From positions 222,936 through 286,935 of the forward strand of contig CAWFLT010000004.1 in the NCBI GenBank assembly GCA_963816795.1: a stretch of 64,000 nt of DNA, in the 5' to 3' direction. The notes under the pieces were generated by a model. That model did no database searches. It was not told where the DNA came from and worked only from the letters and a program-made list of their open reading frames with translations. Numbering within the stretch: the stretch's first letter is position 1; the number at the start of each line of letters is the position of its first letter. This DNA comes from CAWFLT01 sp963816795. GTDB taxonomy: Bacteria > Acidobacteriota > Vicinamibacteria > Vicinamibacterales > SCN-69-37. The position numbers were made by a program, and so were the translations under genes. Shown piece after piece: positions 1-8,922 of the stretch.

Positions 1-701
1 CGCCTGACGTCTCGCGCGGATTGCCATCGATCGTCGGGCTCCGCGGCCAGACAGGTCCGCACGACCCAGTCCAGCCGTTCGTGTGGCACTGGCGCATCCG
101 TTGTCCGCTGGCCCGTCGCCATTTCGTGAAGGACGCATCCGAGCCCGTAGATGTCCGTGCGATGGTCGACGGCTTCGCCGCGCGCCTGCTCCGGGGCCAT
201 GTACCCCAGCGTGCCCACGGCCGCGCCCTCCTGGGTGATGGTGTCGGCGGCGTCCGTCTTTGCAATGCCGAAGTCGAGCAGCTTGACGCCGTCGCGCGTG
301 ACGATGATGTTGCCCGGCTTCAGGTCGCGATGCGTGAACCCCTGACGCTGGACCGCGTCGAGCGCGTCGGCGATCTGCATGCCGTACTCGAGCACCTTTT
401 CGATCGGCTGCGGACACTCCAGGGTCTTGCCCTCGAGGTACTCCATGACGAGGTAATCGCTGCCGTCATGCTCGCCGATGTCGATGAGCGTGCAGATCCG
501 CGGATGCTGGAGCGCCGCGACGACGCGGGCCTCGCGTTCGAAACGCTGGCGGAGCTTCGGCGACGACCGATGCAGGATTTTGATGGCGACGTGACGATCC
601 AGCCGCCGATCGAAGGCCTTGTAGACGGCGCCCATGCCTCCCGTGCCGACGAGGGCGACGATTTCGTAGGGACCCAGTCGCGCGCCGGTGGCGAGACGCA
701 T
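1..701 (-). CDS. Serine/threonine protein kinase, N-terminal part (cut by window edge)
   Basis: This is the start of a bacterial Hanks-type Ser/Thr kinase, which phosphorylates protein Ser/Thr in the cytoplasm. Translation from the ATG at 701 gives LGPYEIVALVGTGGMGAVYK (glycine-rich loop near residue 20), the VAIK lysine about 20 residues later, the catalytic loop HRDLKPGN, LDFGIAK (DFG) and the APE-type segment GYMAPEQARG. The frame stays open to base 1, so only about 233 residues are present; any membrane or sensor domain lies outside. It begins 17 bp after the stop of the upstream minus-strand gene, suggesting co-transcription. The kinase fold is certain; its target is unknown. Confidence 0.9.
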   Translation of the reverse strand, partial: MRLATGARLGPYEIVALVGTGGMGAVYKAFDRRLDRHVAIKILHRSSPKLRQRFEREARVVAALQHPRICTLIDIGEHDGSDYLVMEYLEGKTLECPQPIEKVLEYGMQIADALDAVQRQGFTHRDLKPGNIIVTRDGVKLLDFGIAKTDAADTITQEGAAVGTLGYMAPEQARGEAVDHRTDIYGLGCVLHEMATGQRTTDAPVPHERLDWVVRTCLAAEPDDRWQSARDVR

Positions 702-717
702 GGCGTCGGAGCCGGCG

Positions 718-1635
718 CTACGCCGAACCGGCCTTGATCCAATCGCGCAGGGTCTGCAGATCCCGTTTGTAGTGCGCGACGTTCTCGGCCGGCGTCTTGC
801 CAAGGTCGTACTCGTGATGCTGACAAATCGGACCCGAGTAGCGGGAGGCGGCGAGCGTCGCAAAGAACTTCCGGTTCACCATCCCTTCACCGAGCGGACA
901 CCAGACCGGCGTCCAGCCCTTCTCCCGCTTTTCCCAACGGAAGTCTTTGACATAAACGACGGTGTAGTGTGGTTCGGCCAGGCGCGCCTGAATCGGCCAC
1001 GACAATCCGCCTTCGAGTGTGGCGTGCCCGATGTCGAACGCGATGCCCAGGTGTCGGCCCAGTCCCTGGATCGCCTGCATCGCGTCCCAGACCGGCGCCG
1101 CAAAGTAGTCCTGGCCCGAATGATTCTGGATGCCGCCCGTGATGCCGACCGTCTGGTTGAGCTGCGCGAGATCGCGAAGACGCGCGGTGATCTCGGACAA
1201 CTGGTCTGGAATGGAGCGGTCCGCGACGTAGCGAATCGGCCCGAGCCGGTAAGTCTTGATGCCGAGTTTGGCGGCGGTGCGAAGGATCCGTTCGGCTGAC
1301 GCGTCCACGCCGGTGATGTCGGTGGTGATCATCGACACCTCGCGCCCGCGTCGCTTCAGGGCGCCGACCATCTTCGGCAGGTCTTCTTCGACGCGCTCGG
1401 GGACGACGTGCGTCGAGGACCGGCGCACCGGGCATTCGATGCCGTCCCAGCCGACGTCGGCCACGAGATCCGCGGTGTCTTCGACGTTCAGGTTGATGAA
1501 CGGCTTGCTGAACGCGATGATCTTCCAGCGCGCCGGCGGCTGAGTCGCGGCCTGCCTCGAGAGCGGTGTCAGCGCCACGGCGGCGCCGAGCGACGCGTGC
1601 TCGAGGAATTCCCGCCGGCTGAGGCTGTCAGGCAT
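718..1635 (-). CDS. Exported sugar phosphate isomerase/epimerase-like TIM-barrel protein
   Basis: A 305-residue protein of the xylose-isomerase-like / AP-endonuclease-2 TIM-barrel family, which isomerises or epimerises sugars or cleaves related substrates. It opens with a Tat signal (SRREFLEHASLGAAVALTP), so it is probably exported folded. Family features include the barrel strand GWDGIECPVR (about 65-75), KIGIKTYRLGP-like strand near 145, GHATLEGG and a metal-binding-type C-terminal stretch ICQHHEYDLG near residue 275. The length is normal. It lies between the Sdh-like membrane gene and the kinase on the same strand. The exact reaction cannot be read from sequence. Confidence 0.8.
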   Translation of the reverse strand: MPDSLSRREFLEHASLGAAVALTPLSRQAATQPPARWKIIAFSKPFINLNVEDTADLVADVGWDGIECPVRRSSTHVVPERVEEDLPKMVGALKRRGREVSMITTDITGVDASAERILRTAAKLGIKTYRLGPIRYVADRSIPDQLSEITARLRDLAQLNQTVGITGGIQNHSGQDYFAAPVWDAMQAIQGLGRHLGIAFDIGHATLEGGLSWPIQARLAEPHYTVVYVKDFRWEKREKGWTPVWCPLGEGMVNRKFFATLAASRYSGPICQHHEYDLGKTPAENVAHYKRDLQTLRDWIKAGSA

Positions 1636-1650
1636 CCGCCTATTATCGTG

Positions 1651-2493
1651 CTACCAGGTATTCAAATCGCGGATCGTGCCGGTCGAGACCAGATAGATAT
1701 AGAAATCCGTAAACGCGACCCAGACGAGGCTGAACCAGGCGAACGCCATGTGCCGCTCGTTGAGCCAGGTCGAACGCTTCCAGATGCCATAACTCGCCGA
1801 GGGTTTGCCGTCGCAGGTGAAGCAGTCGTGCTTGCCGCCGATGAGATGACGCCACGAGTGGCAGCCGAACGTGTAGCCGCTCAGCAGCGCGGCGTTGATC
1901 AGCAGGACGACCGTCCCGACGCCGATCCCGAACCGGCCGCCGCGGAAGAACGCCGCGAAGCCTTCCCACCACAGGAACATCAGCAGGAGCAGTGCGCCGT
2001 ACAGCGTGTAGCGGTGCAGGTTCTGAATCACCAGCAACGTCGTTTCGCCGCGATACCCGCGCGAGATCCCCCGCACTGAACAGGAGGGCGGGGTCATGAA
2101 CGCCGCCTTGTAGTAGGCGCCGCGGTAGTAGTAGCAGGTGAACCGGAACGCGATCGCGAGGCCAGGCAGGAAGAACGCCGGCGACTGCGGCAGGAACGAC
2201 GGCCACCAGGACGGAAACGCGCCGAACCAGGCGTGATCCACCGGCACCGCGCCCGGGTAGCCGAAGGCCGGGGTGAAGACCGCGGGCGCCACCGTCGGGC
2301 TGATGTACGGGTCGTACCAGACGTAGGTGGCGTTGAACGCGCGGAACGTCAAGTAGCCAAAGAACAACAGGAGGCCAATCGCGGTCGCCGCCGGGGTCAT
2401 CCACCACCGGTCGGTGCGCTGGGTGCTCGCGAAGCCGGCGCGTGGGCCGGCGAGGTCACTCGATGCCATCGTCACACATGGGACCACGGGCAC
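1651..2493 (-). CDS. Succinate dehydrogenase membrane-anchor-like protein (orphan)
   Basis: A 280-residue polytopic membrane protein. RTDRWW near residue 27, FRFTCYYYRGAYY, NLHRYTLYGALLL, SGYTFGCHSWRHLIGGKHD and LNERHMAFAWFSLVWVAFTD match the membrane-anchor subunit accompanying the actinobacterial Sdh1-type succinate dehydrogenase, as I recall that family; the conserved His residues would be haem or quinone ligands. About five hydrophobic segments are visible. An alternative start is the ATG at 2469. No SdhA flavoprotein or SdhB iron-sulphur gene is next to it here, so its partner is elsewhere or its role differs. It is divergent from the dienelactone hydrolase gene. Confidence 0.6.
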   Translation of the reverse strand: MPVVPCVTMASSDLAGPRAGFASTQRTDRWWMTPAATAIGLLLFFGYLTFRAFNATYVWYDPYISPTVAPAVFTPAFGYPGAVPVDHAWFGAFPSWWPSFLPQSPAFFLPGLAIAFRFTCYYYRGAYYKAAFMTPPSCSVRGISRGYRGETTLLVIQNLHRYTLYGALLLLMFLWWEGFAAFFRGGRFGIGVGTVVLLINAALLSGYTFGCHSWRHLIGGKHDCFTCDGKPSASYGIWKRSTWLNERHMAFAWFSLVWVAFTDFYIYLVSTGTIRDLNTW

Positions 2494-2517
2494 CGTGCTT
2501 GATTCAAGCGGGACTGC

Positions 2518-2572
2518 GGGGTCAGACCGGGGTCAGACCGAGGTCTGACCCTGGTCGACCCGGTCTGACCCC
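2518..2572. repeat. Cluster of GGTCTGACC palindromic half-repeats
   Basis: Two head-to-tail copies of GGGGTCAGACC (2518-2539) face two inverted copies containing GGTCTGACCC (2542-2572), so the whole 55 bp can fold on itself. It lies in the short divergent intergenic region upstream of the dienelactone hydrolase gene. The same core recurs at 7256-7268. It may be a REP-like dispersed element or an operator; nothing here decides. Confidence 0.6.
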
Positions 2573-2610
2573 AACGCCTTCCGTTAAGATGTCCGAGGAG
2601 GAGACCTGCC

Positions 2611-3504
2611 ATGGAACGCAAGACCGCCCAGGATTTCGATCCCGATCTGCTCATCCTCTTCGACGCGTATGTGCATGGACACGTTGACCGCCGCGGATTT
2701 CTCGACCAGGCGAAACGGTTCGCGGTCGGGGGCGTCACGGCCGGCATGCTGCTCGACGCGCTGAACCCGAACTTTGCGGAGGCGCAACAGGTCCCGAAGG
2801 ATGACAAGCGGCTCCGAGCGGAGTACCTCGAGTATCCGTCGCCCCAGGGCAGCGGCAAGATGCGCGGTTACCTCGTGCGCCCGGCCAACTCCACCGGCAA
2901 GCTCCCGGGCATTGTCGTCATTCACGAGAACCGCGGCCTCAATCCGCACATCGAGGACATCGCCCGGCGGCTCGCGCTCGACAACTTCGTCGCGTTCGCG
3001 CCCGACGCGCTGACGCCGCTCGGCGGCTACCCCGCGGCAGGTGAAGACGAAGCGCGGACGCTGTTCGGGAAGCTCGATCAGGCGAAGACGCGCGAAGACA
3101 TGGTCGCGGCGGCAGAATTCCTCAAGGGCCGACCCGAGTGCACCGGGCGGATCGGCGTCGTCGGCTTCTGCTGGGGCGGCGGCATGTCGAATTACCTGGC
3201 GACACGCCTTCCCGATCTCGCGGCCGCGGTCCCGTTCTACGGCAGCGCGGTCCCGGCGGCGGAGGCGGCGAAGATCAAGTCGCCGCTGCTCATTCACTAT
3301 GCGGGGACGGACACGCGCATCAACGAGGGGTGGCCGGCCTACGAGACCGCGCTCAAGGCCTCCGGCGCGAACTACACGGTGCACATGTACGACGGCGCGC
3401 AGCACGGCTTCAACAACGACACCACGCCGCGCTACGACGAAGCCGCCGCCAAGCTCGCGTGGACGCGGACCGTCGACTTCTTCAACAAGAACGTGAGGAA
3501 GTAG
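2611..3504 (+). CDS. Dienelactone hydrolase family protein
   Basis: A 297-residue alpha/beta hydrolase of the dienelactone hydrolase (carboxymethylenebutenolidase) family, which opens cyclic enol-lactones or related esters. The triad is visible: Cys187 in the elbow GVVGFCWGGG, Asp234 in YAGTDTRIN and His265 in GAQHGFNND. The first 60 residues (DRRGFLDQAKRFAVGG, then an Ala-rich stretch ending AEAQQ) form the N-terminal extension seen in YghX-like members and resemble a weak export signal. The start is supported by GAGGAGG just upstream. It stands alone on the plus strand, with no aromatic-degradation genes beside it, so the natural substrate is open. Confidence 0.85.
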   Translation: MERKTAQDFDPDLLILFDAYVHGHVDRRGFLDQAKRFAVGGVTAGMLLDALNPNFAEAQQVPKDDKRLRAEYLEYPSPQGSGKMRGYLVRPANSTGKLPGIVVIHENRGLNPHIEDIARRLALDNFVAFAPDALTPLGGYPAAGEDEARTLFGKLDQAKTREDMVAAAEFLKGRPECTGRIGVVGFCWGGGMSNYLATRLPDLAAAVPFYGSAVPAAEAAKIKSPLLIHYAGTDTRINEGWPAYETALKASGANYTVHMYDGAQHGFNNDTTPRYDEAAAKLAWTRTVDFFNKNVRK

Positions 3505-3858
3505 TCAGCGCGGCTGCCTGAGCCTCGCCCACTGCTCCTTCACTGCGCCGCGCCGATAACACCGGCATGGCAGTGGCGCGCGGTGGAGCCCTCTCCCGAG
3601 GGCCGCACACCTGGCGGGTGAGAAGGGTGGGCCTCCGCAGCCGATTGGCTTCGAAGGGATGGGGCATTCGCGGGTCGCATGCCGAGAAAACCATCGCCGG
3701 CCGCAGCGTCACCGTCACGGCCGTCGGCGAACACGGTGAGTGGGTCTTGTGCCGGTTCGAACGCCGGCGCAGCTAGAACGTCGCAACTCTCCGCCGAGCG
3801 AGACTGTCGGCGCGTGCTAAGTTGGAACGACTGCCGCTCGCCGGGATCGGCCAGCGGC
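3505..3858 (+). other. 354-bp stretch with no convincing gene
   Basis: This gap lies between the hydrolase and the SCO gene. A 69-codon frame (3567-3776) ends in VTVTAVGEHGEWVLCRFE, faintly like the short DUF2158/YodC family, but the first half has no family features and the frame overlaps the upstream codons of the SCO frame. I see no promoter or terminator I would defend. Confidence 0.4.
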
Positions 3859-4737
3859 ATGAGTCGGCTGGCGAACTGGGGCGTCGGGGCGTTGGTGCTC
3901 CTGAGCACAAGCTGTACATCCGGGACGGCTGCCCATGAGCCGACTGGCGGCCAGCCCGGCCACTATCAGATCACCGGCACCGTGCTGGGTCAACGCAACG
4001 CGTCGACGATCACACTCGCACACGATGCCATCGAGCACTACATGCCGGCGATGGCGATGGACTTTCGCGGCGATGCGTTGCCGCCGCTTCGCACCGGCGA
4101 TCGCATCCGCGCGACGCTGGTTGTCACCGGCGAGACGAGCCGGCTTGCCGATGTCGTCGTAGTGGATTCAGGCAGCACACGACCGGCCGGCGAGGCCGTG
4201 CCAGCGCAGCCGACACGACTCGGCGGCATCGTGCCCGATGTGACGCTGGTAAATCAGTCCGGAAAGACGATCCGGCTTCAGGATTTCCGCGGCCGTGTCC
4301 TGATCGTCACCTTTATCTATACGCGCTGCCCGCTGCCGGACTTCTGTCCGCGCCTCATGCGCAATGTCCAGGAGCTGCGGCGGACGCTGACGTCGCGCGC
4401 CGAGTTGCTCGGCAGAATCCACACGCTGACCGTCAGCATCGATCCGCAATTCGACACGCCACCGGTGCTGCGCGCGTACGCGAACGCGGTGCTTGGCTCG
4501 AATCAGACGTTCGATTGGATCGATTTCGCCACCGGAGAACCCGCGCAGATCGCGAACCTCGCCACGTCGCTCGGGCTCCGTTATGAACCCGCGAACGGAC
4601 AGATCGTGCACACGATGATGACCGCGATCATCGGCGCGGACGGGCGGCTCGTGAAGCAGTTTCCCGAAATGACATGGGATCTCACAGCGGCGATGGCCGT
4701 CCTGCAGCGCGAAGCTGCGAGGCCATCGAGCGAATAG
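3859..4737 (+). CDS. CusF-like copper-binding domain fused to SCO1/SenC thioredoxin-fold protein
   Basis: A secreted or lipid-anchored copper chaperone of about 292 residues. I chose ATG 3859 because it opens a signal peptide (LANWGVGALVLLSTSC, lipoprotein-like Cys), whereas the upstream in-frame codons have no signal. Residues about 35-105 resemble the CusF/CopC periplasmic Cu domain, with the Met-rich MPAMAMDF. The rest is SCO1/SenC: VTFIYTRCPLPDFCPRLM carries the metal/redox cysteines with a five-residue spacer, and VHTMMTAIIGADG supplies the conserved His. SCO proteins deliver copper to or reduce the CuA site of cytochrome oxidase; no oxidase gene is adjacent. It is followed 45 bp later by the cupin gene. 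Confidence 0.85.
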   Translation: MSRLANWGVGALVLLSTSCTSGTAAHEPTGGQPGHYQITGTVLGQRNASTITLAHDAIEHYMPAMAMDFRGDALPPLRTGDRIRATLVVTGETSRLADVVVVDSGSTRPAGEAVPAQPTRLGGIVPDVTLVNQSGKTIRLQDFRGRVLIVTFIYTRCPLPDFCPRLMRNVQELRRTLTSRAELLGRIHTLTVSIDPQFDTPPVLRAYANAVLGSNQTFDWIDFATGEPAQIANLATSLGLRYEPANGQIVHTMMTAIIGADGRLVKQFPEMTWDLTAAMAVLQREAARPSSE

Positions 4738-4782
4738 AGCGGTTGCACCAAGGTGAAAACGGCTATAGGCAGAGGAGACAGC

Positions 4783-6198
4783 ATGGCCCGGTGGAATCGA
4801 CGCACGTTTCTGAATAGCGGGCTCGCCGCAGGCGCCGGCTTCCTCGGAACCCGGATGGGCGGCGCGTTCGAGTTGCTGGCGGCCCAGGGGCTCCAGGGCG
4901 GCGCCGGCTTCCCGGATGAGATTCTGAATCCCATCGAGGTGAGCGGCGAGGACGCCGTGCCGATCGTCGGACGCCTGCCCGGCGCGCGTCGAATGTACGT
5001 GCTCCCCGCCGATCAGGGCGAGTTCCACCTCGTCGGCAGCCAGGTGGTCAAGCGGATCGCGAGAAGCCAGGAGAGCAGTGGCGTCGCGGGCGTCTACGAA
5101 GCGACGAGCTTCAGCGGCCGCAGCGGTGCGACGATGCCGCGTCATCGGCATCTCAGCAGTCACGCCGCCTTGCTGGTCTTTGGCGGGGAGCTCGAGTTGG
5201 AGCTCGACGGCAAGCGCTGGACGCTCATGCGCGGCGACTTCGCCAACATCCCGGCCGGCACGCCGCACGCATGGACCATGCGGTCGGACCGGACGCAGTT
5301 CACGCTGTTCACGACCGGCCCGCTGGTGGGCCCGGCCATTGTGGCGATGGGGACGCCGCACACCGGCGCGTCGATTCCCGACGGCATTCCGCACGAGATT
5401 CCTGCCGGTAAGCTCGCGCTCGCGTCGCTGGCGGGTGACTTTCAGTTGGTCGCCGCCGAGGCGCCGGCGGGCGCGCCCACGCGCGTCACGAACAAGGAAC
5501 TGCCAGTCACGCCGACGGCGTATGTGATTCTCGACGGTGGCGGCGATCGGTTCGGCGGCAACGTGTTCCTCGCGCGCAACGCGAACACGCACGGCCAATT
5601 CCTGTTCATCATGACCGAGGGCGGCCCGGGCGGCGGCGTCGGCGCGCATTTCCACGCGCGCCACTTCGAGAACTTCTACGGCGTCGACGGCGAGACGCTC
5701 GGCTGGGCGCAGGGCAAAGCCGTGCCGCTGCGCACCGGCGACTACTTGCAGACCCCGCCGCGCCATCTGCACGGATTCCGGCTGAACCAGGCGTACAATC
5801 GCTTCGCGGCCTTTCTCACGCCCGGCATCTTCGAGCCGTTCTTCACGCGCGGCGGCGGCGGCGCGCGCGGTGGCGGGGCGCGAGATGCGGGCGCCGGCGG
5901 CGGCGCAGCCCGGGGCGGAGGTGCACCAGGGGGCGCGCCCGGCGGCGACATGTTTCGGTCTCTCCAGATGAGCGGCCGCGGGTCGGACGGTTATCCACTC
6001 GACGTGCACGGCGCCAAACTCCCGCTGCCGCCACAAGATCCGATCTGGACGCAGGGTGGCCGTGGGCGGGGCGTCACGGAACGCGCGGCGCTTCTTGCGC
6101 ACGCGCAGTTGTTCTGCGGCGTGCCGGTCAGCCGCGAGATCACCGCGGAACTTCGTCAAGCCATGGCGCTCAAGCCGCGCGCGGTCGATTTCCTGTGA
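4783..6198 (+). CDS. Exported bicupin, quercetin 2,3-dioxygenase-like
   Basis: A 471-residue protein with two cupin domains. The start at 4783 follows GAGGAG (4772-4777) and gives a Tat signal, RRTFLNSGLAAGAGFLG; an ATG ten codons upstream lacks a ribosome site. Cupin 1 (about 110-170) has MPRHRHLSSHAALLV and GTPHAW; cupin 2 (about 275-345) has GAHFHARHFENFYGVDGE and PRHLHGFR, which supply the His/Glu metal ligands. This arrangement resembles fungal/bacterial quercetin dioxygenases and pirin-like dioxygenases. A Gly/Ala/Arg-rich linker (5850-5950) precedes a 75-residue tail. The next gene overlaps by 4 bp (GTGA), so the two are probably translationally coupled. The flavonol substrate is only inferred. 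Confidence 0.75.
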   Translation: MARWNRRTFLNSGLAAGAGFLGTRMGGAFELLAAQGLQGGAGFPDEILNPIEVSGEDAVPIVGRLPGARRMYVLPADQGEFHLVGSQVVKRIARSQESSGVAGVYEATSFSGRSGATMPRHRHLSSHAALLVFGGELELELDGKRWTLMRGDFANIPAGTPHAWTMRSDRTQFTLFTTGPLVGPAIVAMGTPHTGASIPDGIPHEIPAGKLALASLAGDFQLVAAEAPAGAPTRVTNKELPVTPTAYVILDGGGDRFGGNVFLARNANTHGQFLFIMTEGGPGGGVGAHFHARHFENFYGVDGETLGWAQGKAVPLRTGDYLQTPPRHLHGFRLNQAYNRFAAFLTPGIFEPFFTRGGGGARGGGARDAGAGGGAARGGGAPGGAPGGDMFRSLQMSGRGSDGYPLDVHGAKLPLPPQDPIWTQGGRGRGVTERAALLAHAQLFCGVPVSREITAELRQAMALKPRAVDFL

Positions 6199-7256
6199 CG
6201 ATCCGGCATCGGTTGAGCGTGGTGGCGGTCGTCGCGCTCGCAGTGTGGGACAGCGCGGCCTCAGCGAGACAGACGCCCCAGGTCGAGCTCAAGACGATGG
6301 CCTATGCGGTGCGGGGCGGCAAGGAGCTGCTGCTGGATCTGTACACGCCCGCAAACGCTGGCCCGGCGCCCCTGCCAGTGATCGTGTTCCTGCACGGCGG
6401 CGGCTGGTCCGGCGGCACGCGCACGACGGGCCCGGATTTCCGGCGCTTCTTCGCGCAGGACGGGTTTGCGATGGCGTCCATCGAGTACCGGCTGACGCCA
6501 GAGATTACGTTTCCTTCGAATGTCGAGGACGTGAAGACCGCGGTGCGGTGGCTGCGCGCGAACGCGGCCGCACATCGGCTCGATCCGAATCGCATCTGTC
6601 TCTGGGGCACATCCGCCGGCGGTCACCTGGCGGCGGTCGCGGGGTTGGCGGCGAAAGGCACCTTCGAGGGCGAAGACCATCTCGACCAGTCGAGCGCCGT
6701 GCAGTGCGTGCTCGACGCGTACGGGCCAGTGAAATTCGACGTGATGGACGCACAGACCGAGCACGAGCGTGCCACGCTGCAGCCGCAGGCCGCAGCGCTC
6801 CTCAACGCGCCGCCCATGCGCGGCGCCGGCCCGGGTGGCGGCCGCGGGGGTGCCGGTGCGGCGCACGACGCCGCGACGTCGCCCGAATCGCGACTGGTCG
6901 GTGCGGCGATTCAGACCGTACCCGACCGCGTCCGCGCCGCCAGCCCGCTCACCTACGTGCGCGCCGGAGCGCCGCCGTTCCTGATCATGCACGGACTGGC
7001 GGACAGTTCGGTCCCGCACGGACAGAGCGTGCTGTTGCACGACGCGCTGGCGGCGGCCGGGAACGACGTCACCCTGCGGCTCATCGACGGCCTGCCGCAC
7101 ACCTTCTTCAACCGCAGCGACCTCGACGAGCTCGCCGGGCCGTTCCGCATGACCGTGCGCGAGCGCGCGCGTACCAGCCCCGAGCGCCAGTCTGAAGATC
7201 GCGCCGGCGTCTTCGCCGTCGCGCGCGCGTTTTTTCAGAAGTATCTCGGGCGGTAG
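6195..7256 (+). CDS. Secreted alpha/beta hydrolase (esterase/lipase, BD-FAE-like)
   Basis: A 353-residue exported esterase of the alpha/beta-hydrolase-3 / BD-FAE type. It begins with GTG overlapping the stop of the cupin gene and has a signal peptide (LSVVAVVALAVWDSAASA). The oxyanion motif VFLHGGGWSGG is near residue 62, the nucleophile elbow LWGTSAGGHLAAVAG near 140, the acid in MHGLADSSVPHGQ near 268, and the His in GLPHTFFNRSD near 300. Such enzymes hydrolyse short acyl or feruloyl/acetyl esters on plant material, which fits coupling to a cupin oxygenase. A Gly-rich insertion (about 210-225) follows the cap region. It converges on the DUF1501 gene. Confidence 0.8.
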   Translation: MTIRHRLSVVAVVALAVWDSAASARQTPQVELKTMAYAVRGGKELLLDLYTPANAGPAPLPVIVFLHGGGWSGGTRTTGPDFRRFFAQDGFAMASIEYRLTPEITFPSNVEDVKTAVRWLRANAAAHRLDPNRICLWGTSAGGHLAAVAGLAAKGTFEGEDHLDQSSAVQCVLDAYGPVKFDVMDAQTEHERATLQPQAAALLNAPPMRGAGPGGGRGGAGAAHDAATSPESRLVGAAIQTVPDRVRAASPLTYVRAGAPPFLIMHGLADSSVPHGQSVLLHDALAAAGNDVTLRLIDGLPHTFFNRSDLDELAGPFRMTVRERARTSPERQSEDRAGVFAVARAFFQKYLGR

Positions 7257-7268
7257 GGGTCTGACCCC
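7256..7268. repeat. GGGGTCTGACCCC palindrome between convergent genes
   Basis: A 13-bp palindrome with one unpaired central base lies directly on the esterase stop codon and 12 bp before the end of the convergent DUF1501 gene. It is the same core as the cluster at 2518-2572. Its position would suit a bidirectional terminator, but no T-tract follows. Confidence 0.5.
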
Positions 7269-7279
7269 GGTCTTCGTCT

Positions 7280-8716
<1,437 letters not shown>

Positions 8717-8922
8717 CTTTAATTAGTTGCTCGGGGGCCCCACCCTCCTCGCAGCGCCGAACGGCTCGCTACGCTCGCCTGCGGGCGGTCTACTTAATTG
8801 CGCGCAGGGCCCCACCCCCGCGCGCGGCGCCGAAACGGCCGCGCTACGCGCGGCCTACGGCGGTCTCAGCTTCTCCGTGCCCTACTCTCTCCGTGTCCTC
8901 GTTCTCCCCCGTGTCCTCGTTC
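8717..8922. repeat. Intergenic repeat, two modules, upstream of DUF1501 gene
   Basis: Between the PSD1 gene end and the DUF1501 start are two similar modules. Each starts TTA(A/G)TTGC, has GGGCCCCACCC, a hairpin-like GC core and ends GGCGGTC. The first core is CGGCTCGCTACGCTCGCC (8762-8779); the second is a stem-loop GGCCGCG-CTACG-CGCGGCC (8837-8855). The same modules recur at 36696-36843 in the same position, immediately 5' of a minus-strand start codon. Confidence 0.65.

Noticed and set aside
3738..3765. A tRNA T-arm-like string (CCGGTTCGAACGCCGG).
   Set aside because: No acceptor stem, anticodon arm or D arm can be folded around it; the stem pairs with an eight-base loop rather than the T-loop geometry.
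4168..6159. A 663-codon minus-strand frame over the SCO and cupin genes.
   Set aside because: Composition is that of a complementary-strand shadow in GC-rich DNA, and both covered genes have clear motifs and signal peptides.
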